14,674 nucleotides of DNA. It comes from Kiritimatiellales bacterium. GTDB lineage: Bacteria; Verrucomicrobiota; Kiritimatiellia; Kiritimatiellales; Pontiellaceae. Each line of letters begins with the position of its first letter. Position 1 is the stretch's first letter. Made by a program: the position numbers and the translations under genes. Under the pieces are notes generated by a model, which saw nothing but the letters and a program-made list of their open reading frames with translations, was not told where the DNA came from and did no database searches. Location of the stretch: NCBI GenBank assembly GCA_015486775.1, contig WFRA01000262.1:1-14674 (forward strand). The letters run 5' to 3'. Positions 6,723 to 14,413 of the stretch are shown piece after piece.

Positions 6723-8499
6723 CGCGTTGCTTGCCTACGACACGTTCACGGCATCGGATACTCCGTACTACAGCGATGGCGTTTATCTCCAAGCCGCGGA
6801 CATTGTTGACACAAACGGCAACGCGACCTGCATCGACACTAACAACTCCAACATGGTTGGATTTGATGCAAGCAATGCCTGGGGTGCCTATGGCACCGGC
6901 TCCTATTTCGATGCCAACTACGGCACGCTGAAGCTGAACAAGCGCACCTATTCGCAGGACATCGTGGGTCGGAAGCATACGGCGGAGATGGTCGGAAAAA
7001 ACACGGCCTGGGCACGCGTCGGCATGAGAATGTTCGCGGGAACCGGAGCGAACAATATTGGAGGCCGCGCCTTGGCGGGCTTTGCCGGTAGCCAGAATAT
7101 GGGCAGCGGCGGCGGCGCGATGGTTGGCTTCAAGTGGGCGGGCGATCTGGCGACTGGGCACTGGACGCTGGCCATGCGCTACAACAACGGGTTCACTTCG
7201 GGTGCCTATGCCACCATTCTGGAAAATCCCTCCTTCGACACGGTCTACAACTTTTTCTACTTCATGGACGACGCGAGGAATCTCGTCAAGGTGTGGCTGA
7301 GCACCGGTGCCGGAGTTGTGGCCGACAGGACTGCTGCGCCCGACGTGGTCATAACTGACTGGGCCGGGGCGACGGTTGGTGCGGCCACCTATCTGAGCGT
7401 AGGCTACCAATACACCGGCGACAGCGATATCTATCTCTACGATGCCTGGCTGGGGGACAACCCGGAGGATATCGGCATGGATCCCCTTTCTGAAGACGGA
7501 CTGCTCGTCCGCGAAGAGTTTAACTCCTCCTACAGCGATGACCTTACCTTCACCAATGGAGTCTACCGCTCTTGGAGGAGGCTGATCGGGGATCAGGTGC
7601 CACAGAACACCTGCTTCGGCGGAACGATCCTCGGCTTCGACTCTTCCACAGCCTGGGAAGGCGGCTCCTATTTCGATGCCTTCGATGGTGCGATGCGAAT
7701 GCGCCAAAGGGCATTCTCTCCAACCTACATAGGACGTGCAATCACCAATTCGCTGGCCGGCTTGACCAAAGCCTACGCCAGAACCTCTATGCGGATGCGT
7801 TCGGGCACGGGAGCTTCGGACAACGAGGCTTTTGCCTTTATTGGGTTTGCTTCCGATGCCCAGATGGGATCGGCCGCCGGCGCGGCGGTCGGCTATAATT
7901 GGGATGCCAATACCGGTGAATGGGAACTGGCGTTGCGCTACTTCGATGGGGCTAACACTACCACGGCAACTATCATGACCAATGTGGCCTACGATGTGGA
8001 CTACACGATCTATTGGGTCATGGACGCCGATGCCGACACGATCGACGTGTGGGTGGATGAAAATGATGCCAAGGTTGCCCCAGCTCTGACGGTGACCGAC
8101 TGGGCAGGTACGGTCGAGGGCATCACCCACTTGAGCGCAAGCCATGCGCAAACCCATGACAGCGACGTATATGCCTACGCGATCTTGTTGGGAAAAACGC
8201 CGGAGTCGATCGACATGGAACCTCCTATCACGGGTGTCACGGCGGAGATCCTGAACATTACACCGTTTACGGATGCCGTCATGAAACTGGTGATCCGCGC
8301 CGACTATCCATCCTTCTGCTATCCCAAATCCACGGCCAGTCTTACCATTCCGGTCTGGGAAGGAATCCCCCACTCGACCAACGGAGTTGACGGTTTCGTC
8401 GCAACCAATCTGGATTATTCCGCCACCTCCGGAACAAACCGTGTCATCTACATCGAGGCCGATCAGGACGAAAAATTCATCAAGATCGGGGCTGAGTAA
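6652..8499 (+). CDS. Secreted double jelly-roll protein (gene 5)
   Basis: ATG 6652 follows the purine-rich AAGGGGGGAG; 615 aa. Residues 1-24 are a signal peptide (MKNRK start, cleavage near AAQG). Residues 25-276 are jelly roll A (LLAYDTF, GSYFDANYGTLKLN, RVGMRMF, YTGDSDIYLYDAWLGD). A short linker (DPLSEDG) follows, then jelly roll B at about 284-522 (LLVREEF, GSYFDAFDGAMRM, YTIYWVMDADADTIDVWVD, YAYAILLGKTPESIDM). Residues 530-615 are the C-terminal T domain. It has the same architecture as gene 4, but its A and B domains have clearly diverged from gene 4 while the T domain has not. The gap from gene 4 is 54 bp. It is probably an extracellular glycan-binding protein without a recognised catalytic site, and a fibronectin-like accessory role cannot be excluded. 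Confidence 0.85.
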   Translation: MKNRKAVQLTGALAMVLAASAAQGALLAYDTFTASDTPYYSDGVYLQAADIVDTNGNATCIDTNNSNMVGFDASNAWGAYGTGSYFDANYGTLKLNKRTYSQDIVGRKHTAEMVGKNTAWARVGMRMFAGTGANNIGGRALAGFAGSQNMGSGGGAMVGFKWAGDLATGHWTLAMRYNNGFTSGAYATILENPSFDTVYNFFYFMDDARNLVKVWLSTGAGVVADRTAAPDVVITDWAGATVGAATYLSVGYQYTGDSDIYLYDAWLGDNPEDIGMDPLSEDGLLVREEFNSSYSDDLTFTNGVYRSWRRLIGDQVPQNTCFGGTILGFDSSTAWEGGSYFDAFDGAMRMRQRAFSPTYIGRAITNSLAGLTKAYARTSMRMRSGTGASDNEAFAFIGFASDAQMGSAAGAAVGYNWDANTGEWELALRYFDGANTTTATIMTNVAYDVDYTIYWVMDADADTIDVWVDENDAKVAPALTVTDWAGTVEGITHLSASHAQTHDSDVYAYAILLGKTPESIDMEPPITGVTAEILNITPFTDAVMKLVIRADYPSFCYPKSTASLTIPVWEGIPHSTNGVDGFVATNLDYSATSGTNRVIYIEADQDEKFIKIGAE

Positions 8500-8633
8500 T
8501 CCGCTTCCAATGATTGGAACGGAAAAGGAAAAGGGAAATCACACAACCAAAGGAGAAAGAAAATGAAAAACAGAAAAGCAGTACAACTAACCAGCGCGTT
8601 GGCCATGGTGCTAGCCGCCTCTGCCGCCCAGGG
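8304..8633 (+). repeat. Direct repeat copy 2: gene 5 3' end, spacer and gene 6 start
   Basis: Second copy of the unit at 6402-6722. Most of the difference is in the spacer around 8527-8562, where this copy is about 9 bases longer and has the ribosome binding site AAAGGAG instead of a G-run. Confidence 0.85.
8505..8519. repeat. 15-bp palindrome TTCCAAT-G-ATTGGAA, copy 2
   Basis: Identical to 6603-6617 and likewise located 5 bases after a stop codon, here that of gene 5, in the gene 5-6 spacer. Confidence 0.7.
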
Positions 8634-9462
8634 CGGATTGCTCGCGTACGACACGTTCAAAGCATCGGGTTCCCCGCACTACAGCGATGGGGTCTACCTC
8701 CACGCCACGGACATTGTCGCTACCAACGGCAACTCGACCTGCATCGACACCAACAACTCCAACATCGTGGGGTTCGACGCTTCCAATGCTTGGACAGCGT
8801 ATGGTTCGGGGAGCTATTTCGATGCCTACTACGGGGTGCTAAAGCTCAACAAGCGCACCTATTCGGCGGACTATGTGGGTCGGCGTCATACGGCGAACAT
8901 GGCAGGCAAAAACATAGCCTGGGCACGCGTTGGCATGAGAATGTTTGAGGGGACAGGAGCCAACAAAGCAAGCGGAAAGGCTTTGGCGGGGTGGTCTAGC
9001 AGCTATGCGCTGGGAAGCACTGGCGGCGCAACGGTCGGTTTTGTCTGGGACGATGCGAACCAGTACTGGAACCTGAAAATGCGCTATAACGATGGCAACA
9101 CTTCGGGTGCATACGCCACCATTCTCGAGAACGCCTCCTACGACACGGTCTACAACTTTTTCTGGTCCATGGACGACCCCGATAACACCGTCAAGGTGTG
9201 GTTGACCGAAGGGGTTGGTGTCGTGGCCGATCTGGCCGACACACCGGATCTGGTCGTAACCGACTGGGCAGGGGCAACGGTTGCCGCAACCACCTATTTC
9301 AGTACGGGCATGCAGTATACCGGCGACAGCGATGTCTATATCTACGATGCCTGGCTGGGGGATACTGCACAGGATATCGAGATGATCCCGGAGCCGGGAA
9401 CCCTCTCCATGCTGGGTCTGGCCACCTTGGGCGTGCTGATGGTTCGCAGGATCAAGATGTAG
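8563..9462 (+). CDS. PEP-CTERM-anchored jelly-roll protein (gene 6)
   Basis: ATG 8563 has AGGAG at 8551-8555 with 7 nt spacing; 299 aa. Residues 1-24 are a signal peptide nearly the same as in gene 5. Residues 25-274 are jelly roll A (LLAYDTF, GSYFDAYYGVLKLN, RVGMRMFEGTGANK, YTGDSDVYIYDAWLGD). Residues 275-299 are a PEP-CTERM tail: IPEP, a hydrophobic helix (MLGLATLGVLMV) and a terminal RRIKM. In known systems this tail is recognised by an exosortase, which moves the protein to the envelope or matrix; no exosortase gene is in this window. The protein has a single domain and no catalytic motif, so a surface glycan-binding or matrix role is likely (inference). Its body is closest to gene 3 and its signal region to gene 5, suggesting a recombinant gene. 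It is the last gene before the terminator. Confidence 0.9.
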   Translation: MKNRKAVQLTSALAMVLAASAAQGGLLAYDTFKASGSPHYSDGVYLHATDIVATNGNSTCIDTNNSNIVGFDASNAWTAYGSGSYFDAYYGVLKLNKRTYSADYVGRRHTANMAGKNIAWARVGMRMFEGTGANKASGKALAGWSSSYALGSTGGATVGFVWDDANQYWNLKMRYNDGNTSGAYATILENASYDTVYNFFWSMDDPDNTVKVWLTEGVGVVADLADTPDLVVTDWAGATVAATTYFSTGMQYTGDSDVYIYDAWLGDTAQDIEMIPEPGTLSMLGLATLGVLMVRRIKM

Positions 9463-9496
9463 TTCGAACCGCTCCCCCCTCCATCGGGGGCCGAAG

Positions 9497-9528
9497 AAAA
9501 AGAACCTCTCCTCGAGGGGTTCTTTTTT
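9497..9528 (+). terminator. Rho-independent terminator after gene 6
   Basis: Stem AGAACCTCTC (9501-9510) pairs with GAGGGGTTCT (9514-9523) around a CTC loop, with one G-T pair, followed by a six-base T run (9523-9528). A-residues upstream at 9497-9500 also make it potentially active on the opposite strand. It closes the gene 4-6 unit 35 bp after the stop codon. Confidence 0.9.
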
Positions 9529-9535
9529 GATAATG

Positions 9536-9559
9536 GCGGCTTTCTGTCCGGAAAGCCGC
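9536..9559 (+). promoter_or_regulatory. Perfect 9-bp hairpin in the esterase leader
   Basis: GCGGCTTTC (9536-9544) and GAAAGCCGC (9551-9559) pair perfectly around TGTCCG. It sits 8 bases after the T run of the terminator and 24 bases before the preferred start of the esterase. It lacks a T run. It could shape translation or protect the 5' end of an esterase transcript, or be a back-up terminator; the role is unknown. Confidence 0.5.
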
Positions 9560-9583
9560 AATACAAAAATCTGGAAATACAAA

Positions 9584-10834
9584 ATGAAACATAGGCGCAC
9601 AAAACAGGCTCTTGCGGCATTCCTGCTCCTTCCGGCTCTTGCCTTTGGGCTGTCGATCAAGACGGATCGCCCCGATGCAATCTACGCGATTGGCTCGAAC
9701 GCGGTCTTTACGGTTTCCGAAACGGGAGCGGGACAGCTCTCCTACACCCTGACCTACCAAGACAGGGAGGTGATTGGCGAGGGCGCGATGGCTTGTTCGA
9801 ATGTGCCGGTCCGCATCGAGGGTTCCCTGGATCGTCCGGGCTTCCTGCGCTGCTCGGTGGTTTTTGTTCCTTCCGATGGGGGAAAACCGGAAAAGGGGAT
9901 GGCCTCCGCCGCGTTCGATCCTGAAAGGATAAAGCCCGCAAAGGGCCACCGCCCGGACGACTTCGACGCCTTTTGGCAGCGTAAAAAGGAAGAGCTTGCC
10001 GCCATCCCCATGAACCCGGTGCTTCGGGAAGTTTCCAACGATGGGAAAGTCCAGCTGTTCGATGTTGAGGTTTCTTGTCTCGGCCTGCCGGTCAAGGGCT
10101 ACTATGCCCGGCCAGTCGATGCGAAGAAGGGAGCCTGCCCCGCGATTCTGTTTTTCAAGGGAGCCGGTGTGACCCCGGCAGAGAGGGGCACCCCTGTCTC
10201 CTACGCGAAAGAGGGATTCATCGCACTTTCCATCAATGCGCTAGGGATCGAAAACGGAAAGCCGGCCGCCTACTACAAGCAGTTGAAGAAGACAACCTAT
10301 AGGCAGTATAAATATATCGGGCGCGAAGACCGCGAATCTTCTTTCTTTACGGGCATGTTTCTTCGGACGTTCCGAGCCTTGGAATTTTTAAAGGCGCAGC
10401 CGGAGTGGGATGGGGAAAATTTGATTGTCTACGGTTCGAGCCAAGGAGGCGCGCAGGCACTTGCCGCTGCGGGACTGGACAAGGATGTTTCGTTTGTATT
10501 TGCGGGGGTTCCGGCCATGTGCGACCACGGTGGTGCGGTCTGTGGTTGGCCGCGCATGGTACCGGTTGATGGGGACGGGCAACTGGATCAGAAGATTTTG
10601 ACGGCATCCAGATATGTGGACTGCGTCAATTTCGCGGAGGAAACCACGGCTCCCGCGCTCTTCACCGTGGGGTTTGTCGACAATACCTGCCGTCCCGAAA
10701 GCGTCTATGCCGCATACAACAGCTATGCCGGGCCGAAGCGGATTATCAATGAGCCGGAGATGGGACACGCCATTCCCGCGCGGCACAAGGATGCGGCGAA
10801 GCGGGAAATATTCAAGGCGTGCGGCTTGGAATAG
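9584..10834 (+). CDS. Secreted acetylxylan-esterase-like (CE7/AXE1) hydrolase
   Basis: ATG 9584 (416 aa) is chosen because it starts a clear signal peptide (MKHRRTK, hydrophobic core, cleavage near AFG, residue 22). Upstream in-frame TTG 9527 and ATG 9533 lie in the terminator and hairpin. Residues 25 to about 95 look like an Ig-like beta domain. The esterase domain follows RPDDFDAFWQ. The nucleophile motif is GSSQGG with Ser286; the likely other triad members are Asp366 (GFVDNTCRP) and His395 (EMGHAIP). MFLRTFRALEFLKAQPEWDG before the nucleophile is typical of the family. The RGQ motif of classical CE7 deacetylases is replaced by NALGIENG. The enzyme should remove acetyl groups from a polysaccharide or oligosaccharide outside the cytoplasm; the true substrate is unknown. 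Next gene is 61 bp downstream. Confidence 0.88.
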   Translation: MKHRRTKQALAAFLLLPALAFGLSIKTDRPDAIYAIGSNAVFTVSETGAGQLSYTLTYQDREVIGEGAMACSNVPVRIEGSLDRPGFLRCSVVFVPSDGGKPEKGMASAAFDPERIKPAKGHRPDDFDAFWQRKKEELAAIPMNPVLREVSNDGKVQLFDVEVSCLGLPVKGYYARPVDAKKGACPAILFFKGAGVTPAERGTPVSYAKEGFIALSINALGIENGKPAAYYKQLKKTTYRQYKYIGREDRESSFFTGMFLRTFRALEFLKAQPEWDGENLIVYGSSQGGAQALAAAGLDKDVSFVFAGVPAMCDHGGAVCGWPRMVPVDGDGQLDQKILTASRYVDCVNFAEETTAPALFTVGFVDNTCRPESVYAAYNSYAGPKRIINEPEMGHAIPARHKDAAKREIFKACGLE

Positions 10835-10841
10835 TCCAAGC
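10824..10841 (+). other. 7-bp hairpin overlapping the esterase stop codon
   Basis: GCTTGGA (10824-10830) and TCCAAGC (10835-10841) pair around ATAG, which contains the stop codon. A T run (10856-10861) begins 14 bases later, too far for a standard intrinsic terminator. It may weaken read-through to the next gene; evidence is slight. Confidence 0.35.
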
Positions 10842-10895
10842 GTCGGAAATAGATATTTTTTAAAAAGGATTCAATAACACGGAGAAAGGAAAGAA

Positions 10896-12101
10896 ATGAC
10901 TACCAATACCAAGCAGAAGGATTTACGTAAATCAGCCGAAGAAGCGGTGCGGAGAGGGCTGGACTTTTTTGTCCGAAATCAAATACGGGACACGCAGTCC
11001 GCCGACCATGGACGGTTCCCCTATGTCTATGATTGCGAAAAAAACGCCCCGGTCAACCTGACCACGAACTGGACGACCGGGGTGGTGGTTTCCACGCTGT
11101 TGGCCGGATATCGCCACACGGGCGACAAGGCCTATCTGGAAGCGGCGGGTAGAGGATGCGAATATATCAAGAGTCTCCAGGAGTTTGCCCCGGAACACGC
11201 CCGGCTAAGGGGCGTTTTCCGCGAAGTCACCCCCCAGTCGGACAAGGCCCATCCGCGCGATGCCCTGACCGCCGCTTGGGCGCTGCTGGATTATTCGCTG
11301 ATTGCCGACGACAAGGAGGGTGTCGAGCGTGCAACGATCTATGGAAACTGGTTTGTCGAAACGGCGTGTGAAAAGGGTTTTCCGTACTGGACGGCTCAGT
11401 TCGATGGCAACCCGTGGTATCCCACCTGGTGCGGATCCTTTCACAGCGGAAGCGCCTTTTTCATGTACCGGCTCTATTCCATAACCGGCGAGGAAAAATA
11501 TCTCAAAACCATGCGGCTGATCCTGGACTTCTACAACCAGCACCACATCGATGGGCAGGGGAAGATCACCGTTGTCGTGGATCGGGAGACGCGGAAGGGG
11601 ATCTCGGGCGAGGATGCCCGGGACACCGCACCCATAAATTGGCAGGTGATGCATCACTACAACGATGACTTTGGGGCGTTGGCCAACCTGGCGGCCTGGA
11701 AGGTGACCGGCGAGGATGGCTACCGCGACAGCGCCCTGGCCTTTTTTGGCCGGATGTGCAATTCCCAGTACGAACACGGCGGCTTTGGCTCCGAAACCCT
11801 TTGCGTCCCGAGTGCCGGCGGCGCGATTGTCATCGAAATGCTGGCGGCTAGGGAGCTTGGCTTGCAGCGGGCGGAATACGATGCCGCGATCGAACGGGCT
11901 ATTCCGTACCTGCTTGGATTGCAAAAGGTATCTCCAGGGAATTCGGCGGACGGCGCATTTTTTGGCATGACGGGGGACTACCAGTTGAGCGACTCCATTG
12001 CCAATTCCCGGACGGCTGCATATGCCATCATGGGACTGATGCGGTACGCGGGGGCTCGGGACGCGATTTATTTCCTTGATGGTGAATCCGCCGAGGCCTA
12101 A
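10896..12101 (+). CDS. Cytoplasmic alpha/alpha-toroid protein, probable carbohydrate-active enzyme
   Basis: ATG 10896 is preceded by GGAG and AAAGGA (10881-10890); 401 aa. No signal peptide or membrane segment is visible, so it should act in the cytoplasm. The sequence is a series of paired helices typical of the six-hairpin or alpha/alpha-toroid fold: TTGVVVSTLLAGYRHTGDKA, DALTAAWALLDYSLIADD, SGSAFFMYRLYSITGEEKYL, DFGALANLAAWKVTGEDGYR, SRTAAYAIMGLMRYAG. Such folds occur in unsaturated glucuronyl and rhamnogalacturonyl hydrolases, other glycosidases, epimerases and some lyases. I cannot pick a family or name catalytic residues. Candidates are the Trp/Asp/His-rich stretches NPWYPTWCGSFHSG and NWQVMHHYNDDFG. 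Its position, between an esterase and a symporter 35 bp downstream, fits processing of an imported oligosaccharide (inference). Confidence 0.78.
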   Translation: MTTNTKQKDLRKSAEEAVRRGLDFFVRNQIRDTQSADHGRFPYVYDCEKNAPVNLTTNWTTGVVVSTLLAGYRHTGDKAYLEAAGRGCEYIKSLQEFAPEHARLRGVFREVTPQSDKAHPRDALTAAWALLDYSLIADDKEGVERATIYGNWFVETACEKGFPYWTAQFDGNPWYPTWCGSFHSGSAFFMYRLYSITGEEKYLKTMRLILDFYNQHHIDGQGKITVVVDRETRKGISGEDARDTAPINWQVMHHYNDDFGALANLAAWKVTGEDGYRDSALAFFGRMCNSQYEHGGFGSETLCVPSAGGAIVIEMLAARELGLQRAEYDAAIERAIPYLLGLQKVSPGNSADGAFFGMTGDYQLSDSIANSRTAAYAIMGLMRYAGARDAIYFLDGESAEA

Positions 12102-12136
12102 CCGCGAAGCTCTGATAAACACGCAGGAGACCCCTC

Positions 12137-13873
12137 ATGGGAAACAACTCAATCGAATATGTCGTTATCGGGGTCTACCTGCTGTTTTTGCTGGGGATCG
12201 GCTTTGTCTTCAAGCGCTTCAACTCGAATGTCAGCGACTATTTCCGGGGTGGGTGCAGGGGAACCTGGTGGCTGGTCGGGACGAGTTCGTTCATGGCGGG
12301 AATCAGCGCGTACACCTTCACCGGTGCCGCCGGGGTGGCCTACGAGGCCGGTTGGAGCGTCCTGATTATCTACCTAGCGAACGTAGCGGGGTTTCTAGTG
12401 AACTATATCTGGTTTGCCGCGCGCTTCCGACAAATGCGCGCAACGACTGGCCCGGAAGTTATCCGTCGGCGCTACAACCAATCCACCGAGCAATGGTATT
12501 CCTGGTTCACCCTGCCCATGGGAATTCTCACGACTGGGATGACCCTCTACTCGCTGGCCATCTTCAGCTCGGCCATCTTCAACTTCAGCATCCAGCACGT
12601 CATCGTGGTTCTGGGCGTGATTGTCGTGGTTTATTCGGCGACCGGCGGAAACTGGGCCATTATGGCCACCGACTTTATCCAGTGCCTGATCATGTTTGTC
12701 ATGACGATCCTCCTGACGGTGCTCTGCCTGATCAAGCTGGGCGGCGTCGGCGGATTGTTCGAACAGATTAGTGCAGCGGGGCTAAGCTCCGATTTTGCGA
12801 TCATAAACAGCCCGGAAACATTCAATCGTTCCTTCACCTGGGTGTGGGCCGTTGCCATGTTCCTGCGGGTGATTTTTATCCAGAACACGATGAAGTCGGC
12901 CACGCGCTATTTTTCGGTCAAGGACGGGCAAGAAGCCAAAAAGGCCGCGCTGCTTGGAATGGTGCTGACGCTAATCGGCGCCGCGGTCTGGTTCGTTCCC
13001 GCAATTACCGCAAGGCTGTTCTATTCCGGCGCGGTCGAATCCGTTTGCATCTCCAAGCCGGCCGAATCGGCTTTTGCGGTCACCTGCCTGAACCTTTTTC
13101 CGCCGGGGATGATCGGCCTGATGGTGGTCGCCATGTTTGCCGCCAGCATGAGCTCGATGGACTCGGGGCTGAATGGAAATTCGGCCGTTATGATCATGAA
13201 CATCTATCCGGCCATGAAAAAATGGCTCGGGCTGCCCGAGCTGTCGCAAAAAAAGATGGTTTCCGTCAGCCAGGTATACACGCTCCTGTTTGGATGCGTG
13301 GGCATCATGTGCGCACTGATGTTCGCCTCGATCAATGGCATGGGAAATTTCGAGCTGGTTCTGCTTATCGGGGCGCTCTTCTCCTTCCCCATGAGCGTAC
13401 CGCTGTTCTGGGGCATCCTGATCAAGCGGACCCCGCAGTGGGCGGCCGGGTTTTCCATCGCTTTTGGCTTCTCTGCCTCGTTGATCGCCTATTTCAGCGA
13501 GAACCTCTTTGGTGCGCCCATGTGCTACTACGAAAAAATATTCTTTGTGGGAACGGTCTCCACGATCGCCTATTTCGTCACCATCCCGTTCGCGAAAAGG
13601 AATTCCGCCGAATACAATAAGAGAACCGACGCTTTCTTCGCCACCATGGCCAAGCCGGTCGATTTTGAAAAAGAGATCGGGCAGGCCAACGATTTGAGCC
13701 AGCTGAAGATTTTGGGGTATTTCGCCCTGGCCATGGGATTGCTCATTACCCTGCTGGCCATTCCGGCTACCTCCTTGGTTGGCCTATTCTGCCCATTGTC
13801 GGTTGGCGGGGTCATTGCTCTTCTGGGGCTGGCCATGGTCATCATCGGCCATCGATCGATCTCAAAAAGCTAA
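12137..13873 (+). CDS. Sodium:solute symporter family (SSS) transporter
   Basis: ATG 12137 has AGGAG at 12125-12129 with 7 nt spacing; 578 aa, the usual size for the family. The protein is almost entirely transmembrane helices, beginning YVVIGVYLLFLLGIGFVFKRF. SSS marks include SSFMAGISAYTFTGAAGVAY in the early core helices, RFRQMRATTGPEVIRRRYN in the cytoplasmic loop, and MFAASMSSMDSGLNGNSAVM, which fits the region holding the second sodium site (adjacent Ser residues). It should import a sugar or other small carboxylate or organic solute with Na+. The substrate cannot be read from the sequence; the neighbouring esterase and toroid protein suggest a saccharide. The likely operon is esterase, toroid protein, symporter, acetyltransferase, with gaps of 61, 35 and 16 bp. 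Confidence 0.93.
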   Translation: MGNNSIEYVVIGVYLLFLLGIGFVFKRFNSNVSDYFRGGCRGTWWLVGTSSFMAGISAYTFTGAAGVAYEAGWSVLIIYLANVAGFLVNYIWFAARFRQMRATTGPEVIRRRYNQSTEQWYSWFTLPMGILTTGMTLYSLAIFSSAIFNFSIQHVIVVLGVIVVVYSATGGNWAIMATDFIQCLIMFVMTILLTVLCLIKLGGVGGLFEQISAAGLSSDFAIINSPETFNRSFTWVWAVAMFLRVIFIQNTMKSATRYFSVKDGQEAKKAALLGMVLTLIGAAVWFVPAITARLFYSGAVESVCISKPAESAFAVTCLNLFPPGMIGLMVVAMFAASMSSMDSGLNGNSAVMIMNIYPAMKKWLGLPELSQKKMVSVSQVYTLLFGCVGIMCALMFASINGMGNFELVLLIGALFSFPMSVPLFWGILIKRTPQWAAGFSIAFGFSASLIAYFSENLFGAPMCYYEKIFFVGTVSTIAYFVTIPFAKRNSAEYNKRTDAFFATMAKPVDFEKEIGQANDLSQLKILGYFALAMGLLITLLAIPATSLVGLFCPLSVGGVIALLGLAMVIIGHRSISKS

Positions 13874-13889
13874 ACGGGGATACATTGTA

Positions 13890-14393
13890 ATGGATGGCAA
13901 TAAACTGGTTCTTCGGAACTACAAAATGGGCGACGATGCCCGGATCGAGGAGATCGTCAAGGAGGCATGGGTTGATGCCACGCTCGCGAAAACCATAGAG
14001 GATATGTATGGGAAGCGCGGAGGGAAACCCTGGTGGCGTTTCAAACTCGACCCCGTACTTGCTCTCGGACAGACTCACCCGGAACGCCTGATTGTGGCCG
14101 AATATGATGGCGAAGTGGCTGGATACGCCATGTTTATACTCGACAATAAAACCCGGATCGGGCAGGTGCAGGACAATGCCGTCGATCCCGCCTTTGCCGG
14201 AAAAGGCATCGGTTCGGCAATGCATCGCCAGGTGCTCAAGGCGCTCAAAAAGGCTGGCATGGAGGTGGCGAAGGTGGGAACCGGCACCTCCGATGCTTTC
14301 GCGGCTGCCCGGCGGCTCTATGAAAAGCACGGCTTCAAAGAGGTCTTTGTTCAGAAAACCTATCTGCGCAGCCTGGACGATCTGGAGTTTTGA
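13890..14393 (+). CDS. GNAT-family N-acetyltransferase
   Basis: ATG 13890 (167 aa) starts 16 bp after the symporter and has GGGGA at 13876-13880 with 9 nt spacing. The same frame is open further upstream inside the symporter, but that part has no domain character. The start LVLRNYKMGDDARIEEIV is typical GNAT. LIVAEYDGEVAGYAMF is the central beta hairpin. VDPAFAGKGIGSAM is motif A, the acetyl-CoA pyrophosphate-binding loop (Q/R-x-x-G-x-G/A type). FAAARRLYEKHGFKEV is the motif B region. It transfers an acetyl group from acetyl-CoA to an unidentified amine; amino sugar, peptide or protein N-terminus are all possible. Tight coupling to the symporter suggests a shared transcript rather than a proven shared pathway. 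Confidence 0.9.
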   Translation: MDGNKLVLRNYKMGDDARIEEIVKEAWVDATLAKTIEDMYGKRGGKPWWRFKLDPVLALGQTHPERLIVAEYDGEVAGYAMFILDNKTRIGQVQDNAVDPAFAGKGIGSAMHRQVLKALKKAGMEVAKVGTGTSDAFAAARRLYEKHGFKEVFVQKTYLRSLDDLEF

Positions 14394-14413
14394 GACGAAA
14401 GAAAAAAAGGAAG

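Noticed and set aside
6700..8373. Very long open frame on the minus strand (557 codons) opposite gene 5
   Set aside because: It mirrors the strong coding bias of gene 5, has no ribosome binding site, domain or signal, and similar antisense frames occur opposite genes 1, 3, 6 and the toroid gene (330-1112, 3837-4463, 8839-9660, 11205-12122). They are shadows of conserved coding sequence.
6402..8633. Possible transposon or integron-like cassette bounded by the direct repeats
   Set aside because: There is no transposase, recombinase, terminal inverted repeat or target duplication. The repeats include coding sequence of paralogues and are explained by tandem duplication.
9527..9583. TTG or ATG starts (9527, 9533) for the esterase
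   Set aside because: They lie in the terminator T run and in a hairpin, and would place 17-19 extra residues before an otherwise normal signal peptide.
13779..13889. Earlier start for the acetyltransferase inside the symporter gene
   Set aside because: The extra residues come from an alternative frame of symporter membrane codons. ATG 13890 has a ribosome binding site and begins a standard GNAT fold.
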